A stretch of DNA of 46,525 nucleotides from Bacteroidales bacterium (GTDB lineage: Bacteria; Bacteroidota; Bacteroidia; Bacteroidales; P3). The notes beneath the pieces are model-generated. The model searched no databases and had not been told where the DNA came from. It saw nothing but the letters and a program-made list of their open reading frames with translations. The stretch is from assembly GCA_017960475.1 (NCBI GenBank), contig JAGCZH010000004.1:1-46525 (forward strand). The letters are read 5' to 3'. The position numbers and the translations under genes are program-made. Below, piece after piece: positions 10,895-19,067 of this stretch (positions are counted from its first letter, which is position 1; every line of letters starts with the position of its first letter).

Positions 10895-11872
10895 TTGATT
10901 AATCTTTTCAAACAGAACACTCTAGGACAGGTTATTGTCATACTCTTGGCTGCGATAGCGCTCTGGAGCAGGGCTTTTATTCAGCCCATCGATCTACAGG
11001 CGGCTTCAAGGTTTGCACCTTTGTACGAACCACTTTATATGGTTTTCAAAAACCTGCCCAGGCTGGCAAGCGGCATTGCGCTATTGTTGGTGCTGCTAGA
11101 GGGCGCCTGGCTTAACCTGCTTCTCGCTTCGCACAAAATTGTCAGTGCCAACAGCCTCATGCCAACAATGGTGTATCTGCTGATGATGAGCTGGAATCCG
11201 TCCTCTCTGACAATCACACCACAACTTATCGTCAACATCGCCGTCATAGCGACATGCTCTCAGCTGTACTCCGACGGCTCCTCTCAACTTTCTTTCGAAA
11301 AAATATTCAATGCCGCTTTCTGCATAGGCTTCGCCTCTCTATGCTATCTTCCCGCATTGGGTTATATCCTTCCTTTCCTTTTAGTATTCATAGTGTACAA
11401 ACTATACAAATGGCGCGATATCGCAGTTGCCTTCTTCGGTCTGATAGCCCCATACATTGTCTATTTCCTATACACTTATCTGAACAACAGGCTACAATAC
11501 AGCCTGATATTAATGCAGCACGATATAGTTGATTTCAAACTAATCGTCAACGAAATCAACTTATACAAAACCATTGGCGACGCTGTGCTGCTGTTGTTTC
11601 TACTAGCCTCCATATTGCTGCAGTTGTCAAAAATGAACGACAATGTCATCCATCGCCGTATCAACGTCTGGGTCACCACTCTCACGGTCCTAGGCGCTGT
11701 CGTTATGGCATTCTACGAAACCATGTTCCCTGCCAACATGCAGGCTCTCTCCTTCCCTGCGGCATTTCTGCTGTCGGCTTTTTTGCTTTATCCCCGCAAA
11801 CGCAAATGGATAAACGAAACTCTCTTCTGGACTATTATAGCCGCCGTAGGCATAAGCGCAGTATTAGGGTAA
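10895..11872 (+). CDS. Polytopic membrane protein, DUF6427-like
   Basis: A 325-residue, strongly hydrophobic protein with about nine predicted TM helices. The N-terminal MINLFKQNTLGQVIVILLA and overall layout resemble the Bacteroidota-specific DUF6427 family, which has no known function. The start is a TTG at 10895. No ATG is possible upstream, because the frame shares the subtilase stop codon 16 bases earlier. It is probably co-transcribed with the subtilase and rnhB. The assignment is from memory of the family and is not certain. Confidence 0.65.
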   Translation: MINLFKQNTLGQVIVILLAAIALWSRAFIQPIDLQAASRFAPLYEPLYMVFKNLPRLASGIALLLVLLEGAWLNLLLASHKIVSANSLMPTMVYLLMMSWNPSSLTITPQLIVNIAVIATCSQLYSDGSSQLSFEKIFNAAFCIGFASLCYLPALGYILPFLLVFIVYKLYKWRDIAVAFFGLIAPYIVYFLYTYLNNRLQYSLILMQHDIVDFKLIVNEINLYKTIGDAVLLLFLLASILLQLSKMNDNVIHRRINVWVTTLTVLGAVVMAFYETMFPANMQALSFPAAFLLSAFLLYPRKRKWINETLFWTIIAAVGISAVLG

Positions 11873-11903
11873 TCGGAACGAAAACAATCATCTTAGACCT
11901 ACA

Positions 11904-12500
11904 ATGTTAGAGCAGAGATACACAACAGACAAGATTGAAGCCGGATGTGATGAAGCAGGCCGTGGATGTCTGGCTGGTCCCGTTTTCGCCGCTGCCGTAA
12001 TACTACCAGAGAATTACTCAAACGTGATGATAGGCGACTCCAAGCAACTAACAGAACGGCAACGCTACAAACTACGCGATGAGATAGAAAAAGATGCCGT
12101 CGCCTGGGCTGTGGCCAAAGTCGACAACGTCGATATCGACAAAATGAACATCCTACAGGCTTCCATCCATGCCATGAACTTGGCAGTGTCTCAACTTGCT
12201 GTAAAGCCTCAATTTCTTATCATCGACGGCAATCGATTCAAGAGCGAGCACAACATCCCTTTTGCCTGCATTGTCAAGGGCGACGCCAAATACATGTCCA
12301 TTGCAGCCGCCTCTATACTCGCCAAAACCTACCGTGACGACTTCATGAAAGAGCTTCACCAACAATATCCCCTCTATGGTTGGGACAGCAACAAGGGCTA
12401 CCCGACAGAGAAACACTTCAAAGCCATAGAGCAGTATGGACCATCACCTCTACACCGCAAATCCTTCTCATTATACAAACAGCCCACACTATTCGACTAA
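11904..12500 (+). CDS. rnhB: Ribonuclease HII
   Basis: Cleaves the RNA strand of RNA-DNA hybrids and starts removal of misincorporated ribonucleotides. It has 198 residues, a normal length. The signature GCDEAGRG supplies D16 and E17, the third carboxylate is in FLIIDGN near residue 108, and the SILAKTYRD segment is conserved. The start at ATG 11904 gives the usual short N terminus. It lies 31 bases after the membrane protein gene on the same strand. Confidence 0.96.
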   Translation: MLEQRYTTDKIEAGCDEAGRGCLAGPVFAAAVILPENYSNVMIGDSKQLTERQRYKLRDEIEKDAVAWAVAKVDNVDIDKMNILQASIHAMNLAVSQLAVKPQFLIIDGNRFKSEHNIPFACIVKGDAKYMSIAAASILAKTYRDDFMKELHQQYPLYGWDSNKGYPTEKHFKAIEQYGPSPLHRKSFSLYKQPTLFD

Positions 12501-12573
12501 AAGCGTCGTTATTAAAAAAAACTTCTTTCGCACATCACCCTCTCTTATCTATAAACCTTTTAACATCCACCAT

Positions 12574-13137
12574 ATGTTCGATTTCATCATCAAAAAATAC
12601 CACGAGCGACAACTTCGTAAATTCATGGGAACGCCCCGCGACAAACGTATAGACAACTGGGACGACATAAAAAACATTGGCATGATTTTCACTGTCGGCG
12701 ACAACAATCAGTGGAACCTCATACATCGTTTCATCACAGCGCAGCAAAGCCAGGGTAAAGAGGTTTATCTAATAGGTTTCCAAGCCAATAAATACGAGAT
12801 TGATTACATCTTCTCACACACACATACCACAATTTGTCATGAGAAGGAGGACTTCACTCGACTTGGTCTCCCAAAAGAGGGCGTGGCTTCCGCTTTCCTG
12901 GACCATAGCTACGACCTGGTGATAGACGCCACAGTCCAACCTAATTTCTTTGGCAAATACATCACAGCCTTGAGCCGTGCCAATCTCAAAGTAGGGTTCA
13001 ACAACCTCTCTCTCGACAACCAAGGCGAGATGGATATGTACGATATGACTATACAGGGCAATGGCCCAATAGATTTCAAAGAATACATCGAACAGATTGT
13101 CAAATATCTTAAGATGATCAAGAAAACCAACGCATAA
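12574..13137 (+). CDS. Small cytoplasmic protein, DUF6913-like
   Basis: A 187-residue soluble protein without signal peptide or TM. The N terminus MFDFIIKKYHERQLRKF and segments such as NWDDIKNIGMIF and YDLVIDATVQPNFF resemble a Bacteroidales family annotated DUF6913, whose role is unknown. The frame is open from 12436 and would overlap rnhB. ATG 12574 is preferred because it matches the typical N terminus and leaves a normal spacer after rnhB. It is convergent with the MBOAT gene, with only 4 bases between the two stops. Confidence 0.7.
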   Translation: MFDFIIKKYHERQLRKFMGTPRDKRIDNWDDIKNIGMIFTVGDNNQWNLIHRFITAQQSQGKEVYLIGFQANKYEIDYIFSHTHTTICHEKEDFTRLGLPKEGVASAFLDHSYDLVIDATVQPNFFGKYITALSRANLKVGFNNLSLDNQGEMDMYDMTIQGNGPIDFKEYIEQIVKYLKMIKKTNA

Positions 13138-13141
13138 TCCA

Positions 13142-15094
13142 TTAGAACTGGAAATATATGAATGGCAGCAAGCCTGATGTCGTGAACTGATATGCGACGA
13201 AGACCACAGCGACAACTATTATGGAGAGCAGCCACATCGGCATTCGTGTGAACCACAACCGATAGCGGCGTTTCCAGTTGTCGGGAAGCCAGTGCACTAT
13301 CATCCCTAAAACAAAAACGATAAACACACCGGAATAGAGGCTACACACCTGTGGCACAACCGACCAATCCCAAACACCGCCAATCTGGTTCACCATAGCC
13401 TTGGCTGTCTGCCAGGCTTCATAGTTGGCCTCCGACGGATCAAGATTGGAGCCACTTCTGAAAAACAGTCTTGTAAAAGAGATAAAGACAAATGTTTGCA
13501 AGATATTCCAACATTGCTCTATCTTCTTTGCCAACCGCACCCTTCCATAGCCCGAACACAACGGCTCCACAACAAAATAGCGCAACGCCGTCCCCACAAA
13601 GATAAAACCGCTCCACACAACTCCTAGTTTTAACGCTGGCGCTGGCCATATCAAATCCGCCAGCATAAAAACGATAAACAAAATTTGGGTCGTCACAACA
13701 CGTATCCTCTTCCCCTTACCTTTCCACCATTTATATATAAGTATTCCAAAACCATTCAACGCACCCCAAGTGATGAAGTTGAAACTGGCTCCATGCCACA
13801 AGCCTCCCAAAAGCATGGTATCCATATTGTTGACATTGGTTTGGAATTCCCTACGGTGTAGCGGAAAAAAACAATAGATTGCCACCAAAGCTATTATGGC
13901 TATTACTACCGCTGTCGTCACCCACACTTTCCTCGCCATTGCAGCGACAATCAACATCATGCCTACAAGTATAAAATATGAGACCCACGTCGCCTTCCGG
14001 TTTCCACCCAGGGAAATGTAGAGATAGTCTTTTAGCCAGTTGGATAGCGACATGTGCCAACGTTTCCAAAAGCCGGCGGTGTTGGTGGCTTTATAAGGCG
14101 AATTGAAATTTTGAGGCAAATAAAAGCCCATCAACATCGCAACACCTATCGCAATATCGGTATAGCCCGAGAAATCAGCATACACCTGCAGCGAATAGAC
14201 AAAAAGGGCCATCAGATTCTCAAAACCAGTGTACATCGTGGGTAATTCAAACACTCTGTCGACAAAATTGACCGACAGATAGTCGCTAAGGACAATCTTT
14301 TTCATCAAACCATTGAGAATCCAAAACACTGCCAGTCCAAATTGCCTGCGTGAGAGGAAAAAAGAACGGTATAGCTGAGGCACAAACTGGTCGGCACGCA
14401 CTATAGGCCCCGCCACAAGCTGAGGGAAAAAAGTTGTATAGAAACCAAAATCCAGAATATTCTCGACACAAGCGATTCTTCGCTTGTAAACATCAACGAT
14501 ATAACTGATATTCTGAAAGGTGAAAAAAGATATTCCTACAGGCAACAGGATAGTATCCACATCAAACCGCGGCGTTGCTGTAAAATGATTGGCAAACTTC
14601 GCCAAATGATTGACAACATGCAAATCACTATCAAACATATTATTATATACATCTGTAAAGAAGTAGGCATACTTGAAATAGGCCAGAACCAACAGATTGA
14701 CAACAACGCCGACTGTTGCCAACATTTTTCGTCTCCTCTCCGTCTTTTTCTTGTAAACCGAGTTCATGCTCTTCCCCAAATAATAGCCCAGTATGGTCGA
14801 AAATACAAGGAGCATAACAAACAAACCCGACGTTTTATAATAGAAAAAAAGACTAACCAGGAACAAATACCCATTGCGCAACGTGACTTTAGGCAACCGT
14901 CTCAGGTATCGTCCGAACCGATTGTCCATAAGTCCTTTGTTCTTCAGAAACAATCTGAATTTCCTGCTTTGCATAAGACATAGGCCTGCGATAACCAATA
15001 GCAGGAAAAACCAGAAATTGAATTGCACAAACAGCAACGGATGCTCCTGATCGAAAGAAAAAAGATCTCCTAAAAAAACGAAAATATCTCTCAT
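13142..15094 (-). CDS. MBOAT-family O-acyltransferase (AlgI-like)
   Basis: A 650-residue membrane-bound O-acyltransferase. It moves acetyl groups across the inner membrane for transfer to an extracytoplasmic glycan or similar acceptor. Many TM helices are present. Family marks are the SNWLKDYLYISLGGNRK segment near residue 350 and the catalytic histidine in LLGGLWHGASFNF near residue 437. It is larger than AlgI (about 520) because of extra TM helices at both ends. It follows the SGNH hydrolase gene by 21 bases, and the two very probably form one acetylation system, as in AlgI/AlgJ or PatA/PatB pairs. The acceptor is not known. Confidence 0.92.
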   Translation of the reverse strand: MRDIFVFLGDLFSFDQEHPLLFVQFNFWFFLLLVIAGLCLMQSRKFRLFLKNKGLMDNRFGRYLRRLPKVTLRNGYLFLVSLFFYYKTSGLFVMLLVFSTILGYYLGKSMNSVYKKKTERRRKMLATVGVVVNLLVLAYFKYAYFFTDVYNNMFDSDLHVVNHLAKFANHFTATPRFDVDTILLPVGISFFTFQNISYIVDVYKRRIACVENILDFGFYTTFFPQLVAGPIVRADQFVPQLYRSFFLSRRQFGLAVFWILNGLMKKIVLSDYLSVNFVDRVFELPTMYTGFENLMALFVYSLQVYADFSGYTDIAIGVAMLMGFYLPQNFNSPYKATNTAGFWKRWHMSLSNWLKDYLYISLGGNRKATWVSYFILVGMMLIVAAMARKVWVTTAVVIAIIALVAIYCFFPLHRREFQTNVNNMDTMLLGGLWHGASFNFITWGALNGFGILIYKWWKGKGKRIRVVTTQILFIVFMLADLIWPAPALKLGVVWSGFIFVGTALRYFVVEPLCSGYGRVRLAKKIEQCWNILQTFVFISFTRLFFRSGSNLDPSEANYEAWQTAKAMVNQIGGVWDWSVVPQVCSLYSGVFIVFVLGMIVHWLPDNWKRRYRLWFTRMPMWLLSIIVVAVVFVAYQFTTSGLLPFIYFQF

Positions 15095-15115
15095 ATCTCT
15101 ATAGCCATTTGAAAT

Positions 15116-16519
15116 TCAACGTTTGATTTCATTCTTATGGCTCATCAGGAGGTGGTGACGATAGCATATACCCATTATTCTGCCTAACTCCCCTCCCATA
15201 ATCGCCGCGCCCTTGGGTGTGAAATGGACATAGTCTTTACCTGCTTTGCCTGCGGCTACCCAGTCCACCATACTTCCGTCACCTCCCATGGCGTCAAACA
15301 TACTCCAATAGGCCACTCCCTGCGACAATACCGTGGTTCTGAGTTTCTCATCCAGCAACCTAAGCCATGGATAGCTACTATATTCTCCTCCAACCTTGGT
15401 GCTCATGTCTGAAGGTCCTACAAAGAGTATTGTCACCTTGGGCGACACCCTCTTCAGGTATTCTATCTGTCTCTTTATCTTGTCGCAATACATATCCACC
15501 GTTCTCTCTCCGTTCAAACCTGGAACGGCGTTTCCACCAAACTGCAGCACAACCATCCCTACATTTATCATTTTGTAGCAATTGGCCAATTCCACGCTGT
15601 CGACCGCTGTGAATTTGGTTCCCGACGAGCCCCTCATGGCTATATTATCTACGGCGACTCCGTTACCATCATCGACAAGTATGCCGAAAATGTCGGCATC
15701 ACCGCTTATCTCCATCCTTACCGCTGTGGCTGAATCCATTGTCCACTCCAACATACCCACACCTTCTCTCGACGCCTCCTTGCGCGACGATGTTCCTTCG
15801 TCCAATCGGCTCACCACAACACTGAGTTTCCTGCCATGATTGTTGTAAAGCACCTTGACATTGGAAAAACGTTTCACACGCTGACTTGCCGACTTGCTTG
15901 TCACACACCGCAACGTTGCTGTGGCTTTTCCGTCAACATGCCAGCTACGCAACATCGGTCCGTAGGAGCCTTTGGTCACTGTCTGCTGTTTTCCTCCCCA
16001 TGTGGAGACACATGCCGCGGCGCCTTCGTATTTCTGCACAAACGACATTGAGTTGACAGTCTGATTCAATGGAACCATACCTATTCCACCGCCACCAATG
16101 AGTCTTTGCAGTGTGTCGCGGAGACAGCAACTCATACGATCCATCTCTATCTGTGAGTCTCCATAATGAAGCACTCTCACCATCGTCCCTTTCTCTACCG
16201 CCTCTGTGGCAGCGGCAAAAAAACGGTCAAAATAGCCATAGTCCGACTTTGGCAACCACAAATGGCTTGTCTCGCTTGCCAGAAGCATTCTGTAATACTC
16301 TATAGAGTCCTCGATGTTTCTCAACTCCTCGGCATCCATTTTTGGAGCCACAACCTCAGTGGTTTTCTCTCCATGATGCCCTGTCAGGACTTTGTGCAAC
16401 GTGGCAAAGCGAAGCCCCTTGCCCGCCACAGTGACTCCCTTGTCCGGGAATGTTATTGCCAATATGGCCAACAGCGATAAGCATAAAAGAAAAAATTTCA
16501 GAATCTTCGTTATTTTCAT
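15116..16519 (-). CDS. SGNH/GDSL-family hydrolase or acetyltransferase, exported
   Basis: A 467-residue periplasmic protein with an N-terminal anchor or signal (MKITKILKFFLLCLSLLAILA). Block I is HYGDSQIE with the catalytic Ser, block III is LQFGGNAV, and the catalytic Asp/His pair is in DYVHFTPKG near the C terminus. In MBOAT pairs such proteins perform the final O-acetyl transfer or removal. The frame is open from 16588. ATG 16519 is chosen because a TATTTTTG box at 16556-16549 would place the transcript start near 16543, after the upstream ATGs at 16588 and 16546. It forms an operon with the downstream MBOAT gene. Confidence 0.85.
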   Translation of the reverse strand: MKITKILKFFLLCLSLLAILAITFPDKGVTVAGKGLRFATLHKVLTGHHGEKTTEVVAPKMDAEELRNIEDSIEYYRMLLASETSHLWLPKSDYGYFDRFFAAATEAVEKGTMVRVLHYGDSQIEMDRMSCCLRDTLQRLIGGGGIGMVPLNQTVNSMSFVQKYEGAAACVSTWGGKQQTVTKGSYGPMLRSWHVDGKATATLRCVTSKSASQRVKRFSNVKVLYNNHGRKLSVVVSRLDEGTSSRKEASREGVGMLEWTMDSATAVRMEISGDADIFGILVDDGNGVAVDNIAMRGSSGTKFTAVDSVELANCYKMINVGMVVLQFGGNAVPGLNGERTVDMYCDKIKRQIEYLKRVSPKVTILFVGPSDMSTKVGGEYSSYPWLRLLDEKLRTTVLSQGVAYWSMFDAMGGDGSMVDWVAAGKAGKDYVHFTPKGAAIMGGELGRIMGICYRHHLLMSHKNEIKR

Positions 16520-16548
16520 TTCTCGATGTATTTTTATGTTTTTCATCG

Positions 16549-16556
16549 CAAAAATA
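16549..16556 (-). promoter_or_regulatory. TAnnTTTG promoter box for the SGNH-MBOAT operon
   Basis: The minus strand reads TATTTTTG, an exact -7 element. A start about 6 bases downstream leaves a leader of roughly 24 bases before ATG 16519 and decides the start choice for the SGNH gene. Confidence 0.5.
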
Positions 16557-16650
16557 CACCAAGCTTTGGAATCATAACAGTCTCTCAACCTTCATTGTAT
16601 AAACCTTTTGTGGGAATGTACAAAATGTACCTCTCCACATCATTTCATAC

Positions 16651-16693
16651 AAAAAAAAAGAGGACAGCCCATCTTTAAAAAAGCGTTGTCCTC
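16651..16693 (-). terminator. Rho-independent terminator after the phosphodiester-glycosidase-like gene
   Basis: On the minus strand GAGGACA (16693-16687) pairs with TGTCCTC (16666-16660) around a 20-base loop, followed by nine T residues. It separates the LytTR unit from the SGNH-MBOAT operon. Confidence 0.8.
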
Positions 16694-16720
16694 GTTAAAT
16701 ATCTCTTGAAAAACGGAAAA

Positions 16721-17599
16721 TCACCTCCTGAAAAGCAGATAGTTTATATTATCACTCTTTCCTATATCATTTGAACCCAGTCTTGTTTTCGCCCCATTCA
16801 TGTCCACCGTCCATCCTTGAGCCGAACCTCCGACCAGAAAAATTGCGTTGTCAACGCCAAGATGTTGGAGCATGCTGCTGAAATCATTCATATACACTTT
16901 ATCCATACTAACCACGATGACAATATCTCCTTTCAGGCTACACAAAGCCCGTCTGAACGCCTGGTTCTCAGGATTATTTTCCATAGCCTGACCTTTTCCT
17001 ACCGCAGGATATTGCCTGAAAAAGTATCCGCCCTCTTCTGTGGCCTGTTCAAATAGTGGTGAATTGTCGGCGACACCAATAGCCATATTGCCATTTATTA
17101 TAGCACAATAGCCTTTCTTTGACAGTCCCCATGCCAGAGGCTCGCCCTTCAAGACATATGCGCCTACAATCTTACCATTGTCTCGTCTGACATCAGCGGC
17201 CATAGCGGCAAACACTATCTCCTCGTCCGTTGTGTCGATTTTTCCTACAAATAGCTCTGGCTTTACATTGATTGGTGTAAATATAGCACAGCTTATGCCA
17301 TCCACCACTGTGTCGCGTCTTTCAACCCCTTTCCCCTTACTGGCGTCATTGTTATTCAGCCACATGTCACTAACAGAGATATCCCCGGTAACTAACTTCC
17401 CTGGTGTCGAACCGCCATCGTCGACATTGTCATCCTTCTCTCCACGCAATGCCACGACAAGGGCTATAATCGCGACAACGACACCTGCTATCACAGCGGC
17501 ATAAAGCCAAAAACGGCCTTTCCCGCCTCTACCGTCATCGCCATCAGGCTCGCCAATAATGCGGATCTCGTTGTCGTCTATATCGTTCATGGTTTTCAT
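16721..17599 (-). CDS. Membrane-anchored NAGPA-like (phosphodiester glycosidase) domain protein
   Basis: 292 residues: an acidic cytoplasmic segment of about 30 residues, one TM (about 31-53, FWLYAAVIAGVVVAIIALVV), a low-complexity linker, then an extracytoplasmic domain. The ectodomain resembles distant NAGPA/DUF2233 phosphodiester glycosidases, with a GNMAIGVAD segment, the late GDIVIVVS strand, and HLGVDNAIFLVGGSAQG in place of the usual LDGGGS. The family's aspartate is replaced by valine in LVGGSA, so activity is doubtful. The start overlaps the stop of the LytTR gene by 4 bases (ATGA), implying translational coupling. The function could be sensing rather than catalysis (inference). Confidence 0.6.
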   Translation of the reverse strand: MKTMNDIDDNEIRIIGEPDGDDGRGGKGRFWLYAAVIAGVVVAIIALVVALRGEKDDNVDDGGSTPGKLVTGDISVSDMWLNNNDASKGKGVERRDTVVDGISCAIFTPINVKPELFVGKIDTTDEEIVFAAMAADVRRDNGKIVGAYVLKGEPLAWGLSKKGYCAIINGNMAIGVADNSPLFEQATEEGGYFFRQYPAVGKGQAMENNPENQAFRRALCSLKGDIVIVVSMDKVYMNDFSSMLQHLGVDNAIFLVGGSAQGWTVDMNGAKTRLGSNDIGKSDNINYLLFRR

Positions 17600-17958
17600 A
17601 ATATCTCGTTTTCTATAGCCTCCTTTATCCGTTTCAACGCATCTTTCGACGCTGTCAATGTATGTGTCGAAAGACGTCCGTCGGTAAGTACTATCTGTTG
17701 TTTTGAAAGATTAATAAAAAAGATATATTCACAATTAATAATCAAGCTCTTGCCTGCGCGTATAAAACGTATCTTGTCCCGCTTCACACGTTCCGATATC
17801 ATCTTCTCCAGTTGCCCTAACTGCAATGTCACCATCCTCGACTCGCCATTGGTCAGCACTATCGACGAATAGTTGCCATCACTCGATATGAAGATAATAT
17901 CTTCCAAGGCCACCCTTAGCAGCTCTACACTCGATGATATAATGAGATATTCTTTCAC
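17596..17958 (-). CDS. Single-domain LytTR DNA-binding regulator
   Basis: 120 residues consisting almost wholly of a LytTR domain. Strand and loop features such as ALEDIIFISSDGNYSSI, RFIRAGKSLIIN and IVLTDGR match the family consensus (often 'I.yie..g.Y..v' and 'F.rihrS.lVN'). No receiver domain is present and no histidine kinase is adjacent. The start is a GTG at 17958. It lies 28 bases after the glycosyltransferase gene and overlaps the membrane protein gene by 4 bases. Such lone LytTR proteins paired with a membrane protein occur in LytTR regulatory systems, where the membrane partner is an inhibitor. That role here is inference. Confidence 0.85.
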   Translation of the reverse strand: MKEYLIISSSVELLRVALEDIIFISSDGNYSSIVLTNGESRMVTLQLGQLEKMISERVKRDKIRFIRAGKSLIINCEYIFFINLSKQQIVLTDGRLSTHTLTASKDALKRIKEAIENEIL

Positions 17959-17985
17959 GCTTTCTCTTACTAGACGCAGAATGGA

Positions 17986-18999
17986 CTAAACAACCTGGTT
18001 GGTGCGACGGACATAAATGGGTATTATTTTCATTGCCAGAGAGGTAAACCTTCTTATCAATAAATCCAGCATTCGCAGCGAGAGTTTACCCTTAATGTAT
18101 TCGTTGTGGGCATAGTCTGGAATTTGCCTCTCCATCTCTGTCCTGATTTCCATAACCGTCGCCTTCCTGGGCTCAAGGGAATTGCTCACATAGTTGAATA
18201 CCGAAGTAAGATAACCCTTCTTGTAATATATGAAATCTATCTCAGCCTTATATGTCTCATACACCCCCGAGGCTTTCAGATAGGTCAGCAGACTGTCGAA
18301 GGTGGCGAGACGCTTCTGGTATTTAGTGCTGTCTTTTGTTGTGGTCACCGAACCAGGTCTAAGGATATAATGATAGAGTGGCTCGTCAACATGGCTCATA
18401 TTTTCAGCGAAAATAAGGGCACTGGTGACAAAGAAGCTGTCATCGGCGCTTCGCGACTCCGGGAAATGGATGTCATGCGCCACAACCATCTCTCTCTTAT
18501 ATATATACGTGGAGAAGAGTGATACATAATGCGACAAAAAAAATCGCTTGTTCTCCATAGACATTTTCCCTTGCGGTATAGGGGGATTGGAAACAACCTC
18601 AGAGGCCCTGTCATCCAGAAAGTCCTTGGAGATCTGACAGTAACACAAATCACTGCATCCGGCAGCCTCGGCGCTTTTATATAATTTCTCAAACATCGTC
18701 GGCTCCACCCAGTCATCGCTGTCCACAAACGCCAGATACTCTCCCTTGGCATGTGGTATACCGTAATTGCGGGCCATACCGGCTCCGAGGTTATGCTCTG
18801 GACGCAGAAACACAAACTGCGATTGTCGTGGATTGCCGTCAATGAGGTCTTTGACAAGCTGTATGCTGTTGTCGGGACCATGGTCATCTACGAAGATGAA
18901 TTCCATTTCCTGCAACGTTTGGTCCAAGAGCGATTGTGCACAACGCTCTATATATTGTGCCACACCATATACAGGTAATATTACTGAGACTTTTATCAT
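17986..18999 (-). CDS. Family 2 glycosyltransferase
   Basis: A 337-residue inverting GT-A glycosyltransferase. The N terminus KVSVILPVYGVAQYIERC, the FVDDHGPD nucleotide-sugar-binding segment (about residues 36-43) and the metal-binding DSDDW (about 93-97) are all present. No TM segments are obvious. It probably adds a sugar to a surface polysaccharide or lipid-linked glycan; donor and acceptor are unknown. It is the first gene of the unit that continues with the LytTR regulator and the membrane-anchored protein, with 27 bases between it and the LytTR gene. Confidence 0.93.
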   Translation of the reverse strand: MIKVSVILPVYGVAQYIERCAQSLLDQTLQEMEFIFVDDHGPDNSIQLVKDLIDGNPRQSQFVFLRPEHNLGAGMARNYGIPHAKGEYLAFVDSDDWVEPTMFEKLYKSAEAAGCSDLCYCQISKDFLDDRASEVVSNPPIPQGKMSMENKRFFLSHYVSLFSTYIYKREMVVAHDIHFPESRSADDSFFVTSALIFAENMSHVDEPLYHYILRPGSVTTTKDSTKYQKRLATFDSLLTYLKASGVYETYKAEIDFIYYKKGYLTSVFNYVSNSLEPRKATVMEIRTEMERQIPDYAHNEYIKGKLSLRMLDLLIRRFTSLAMKIIPIYVRRTNQVV

Positions 19000-19067
19000 T
19001 GTCTTTTGTTGTTTTTAATACTATTTCACGGACACCGACGATATTCTATAACACTGCCCCCAACACA

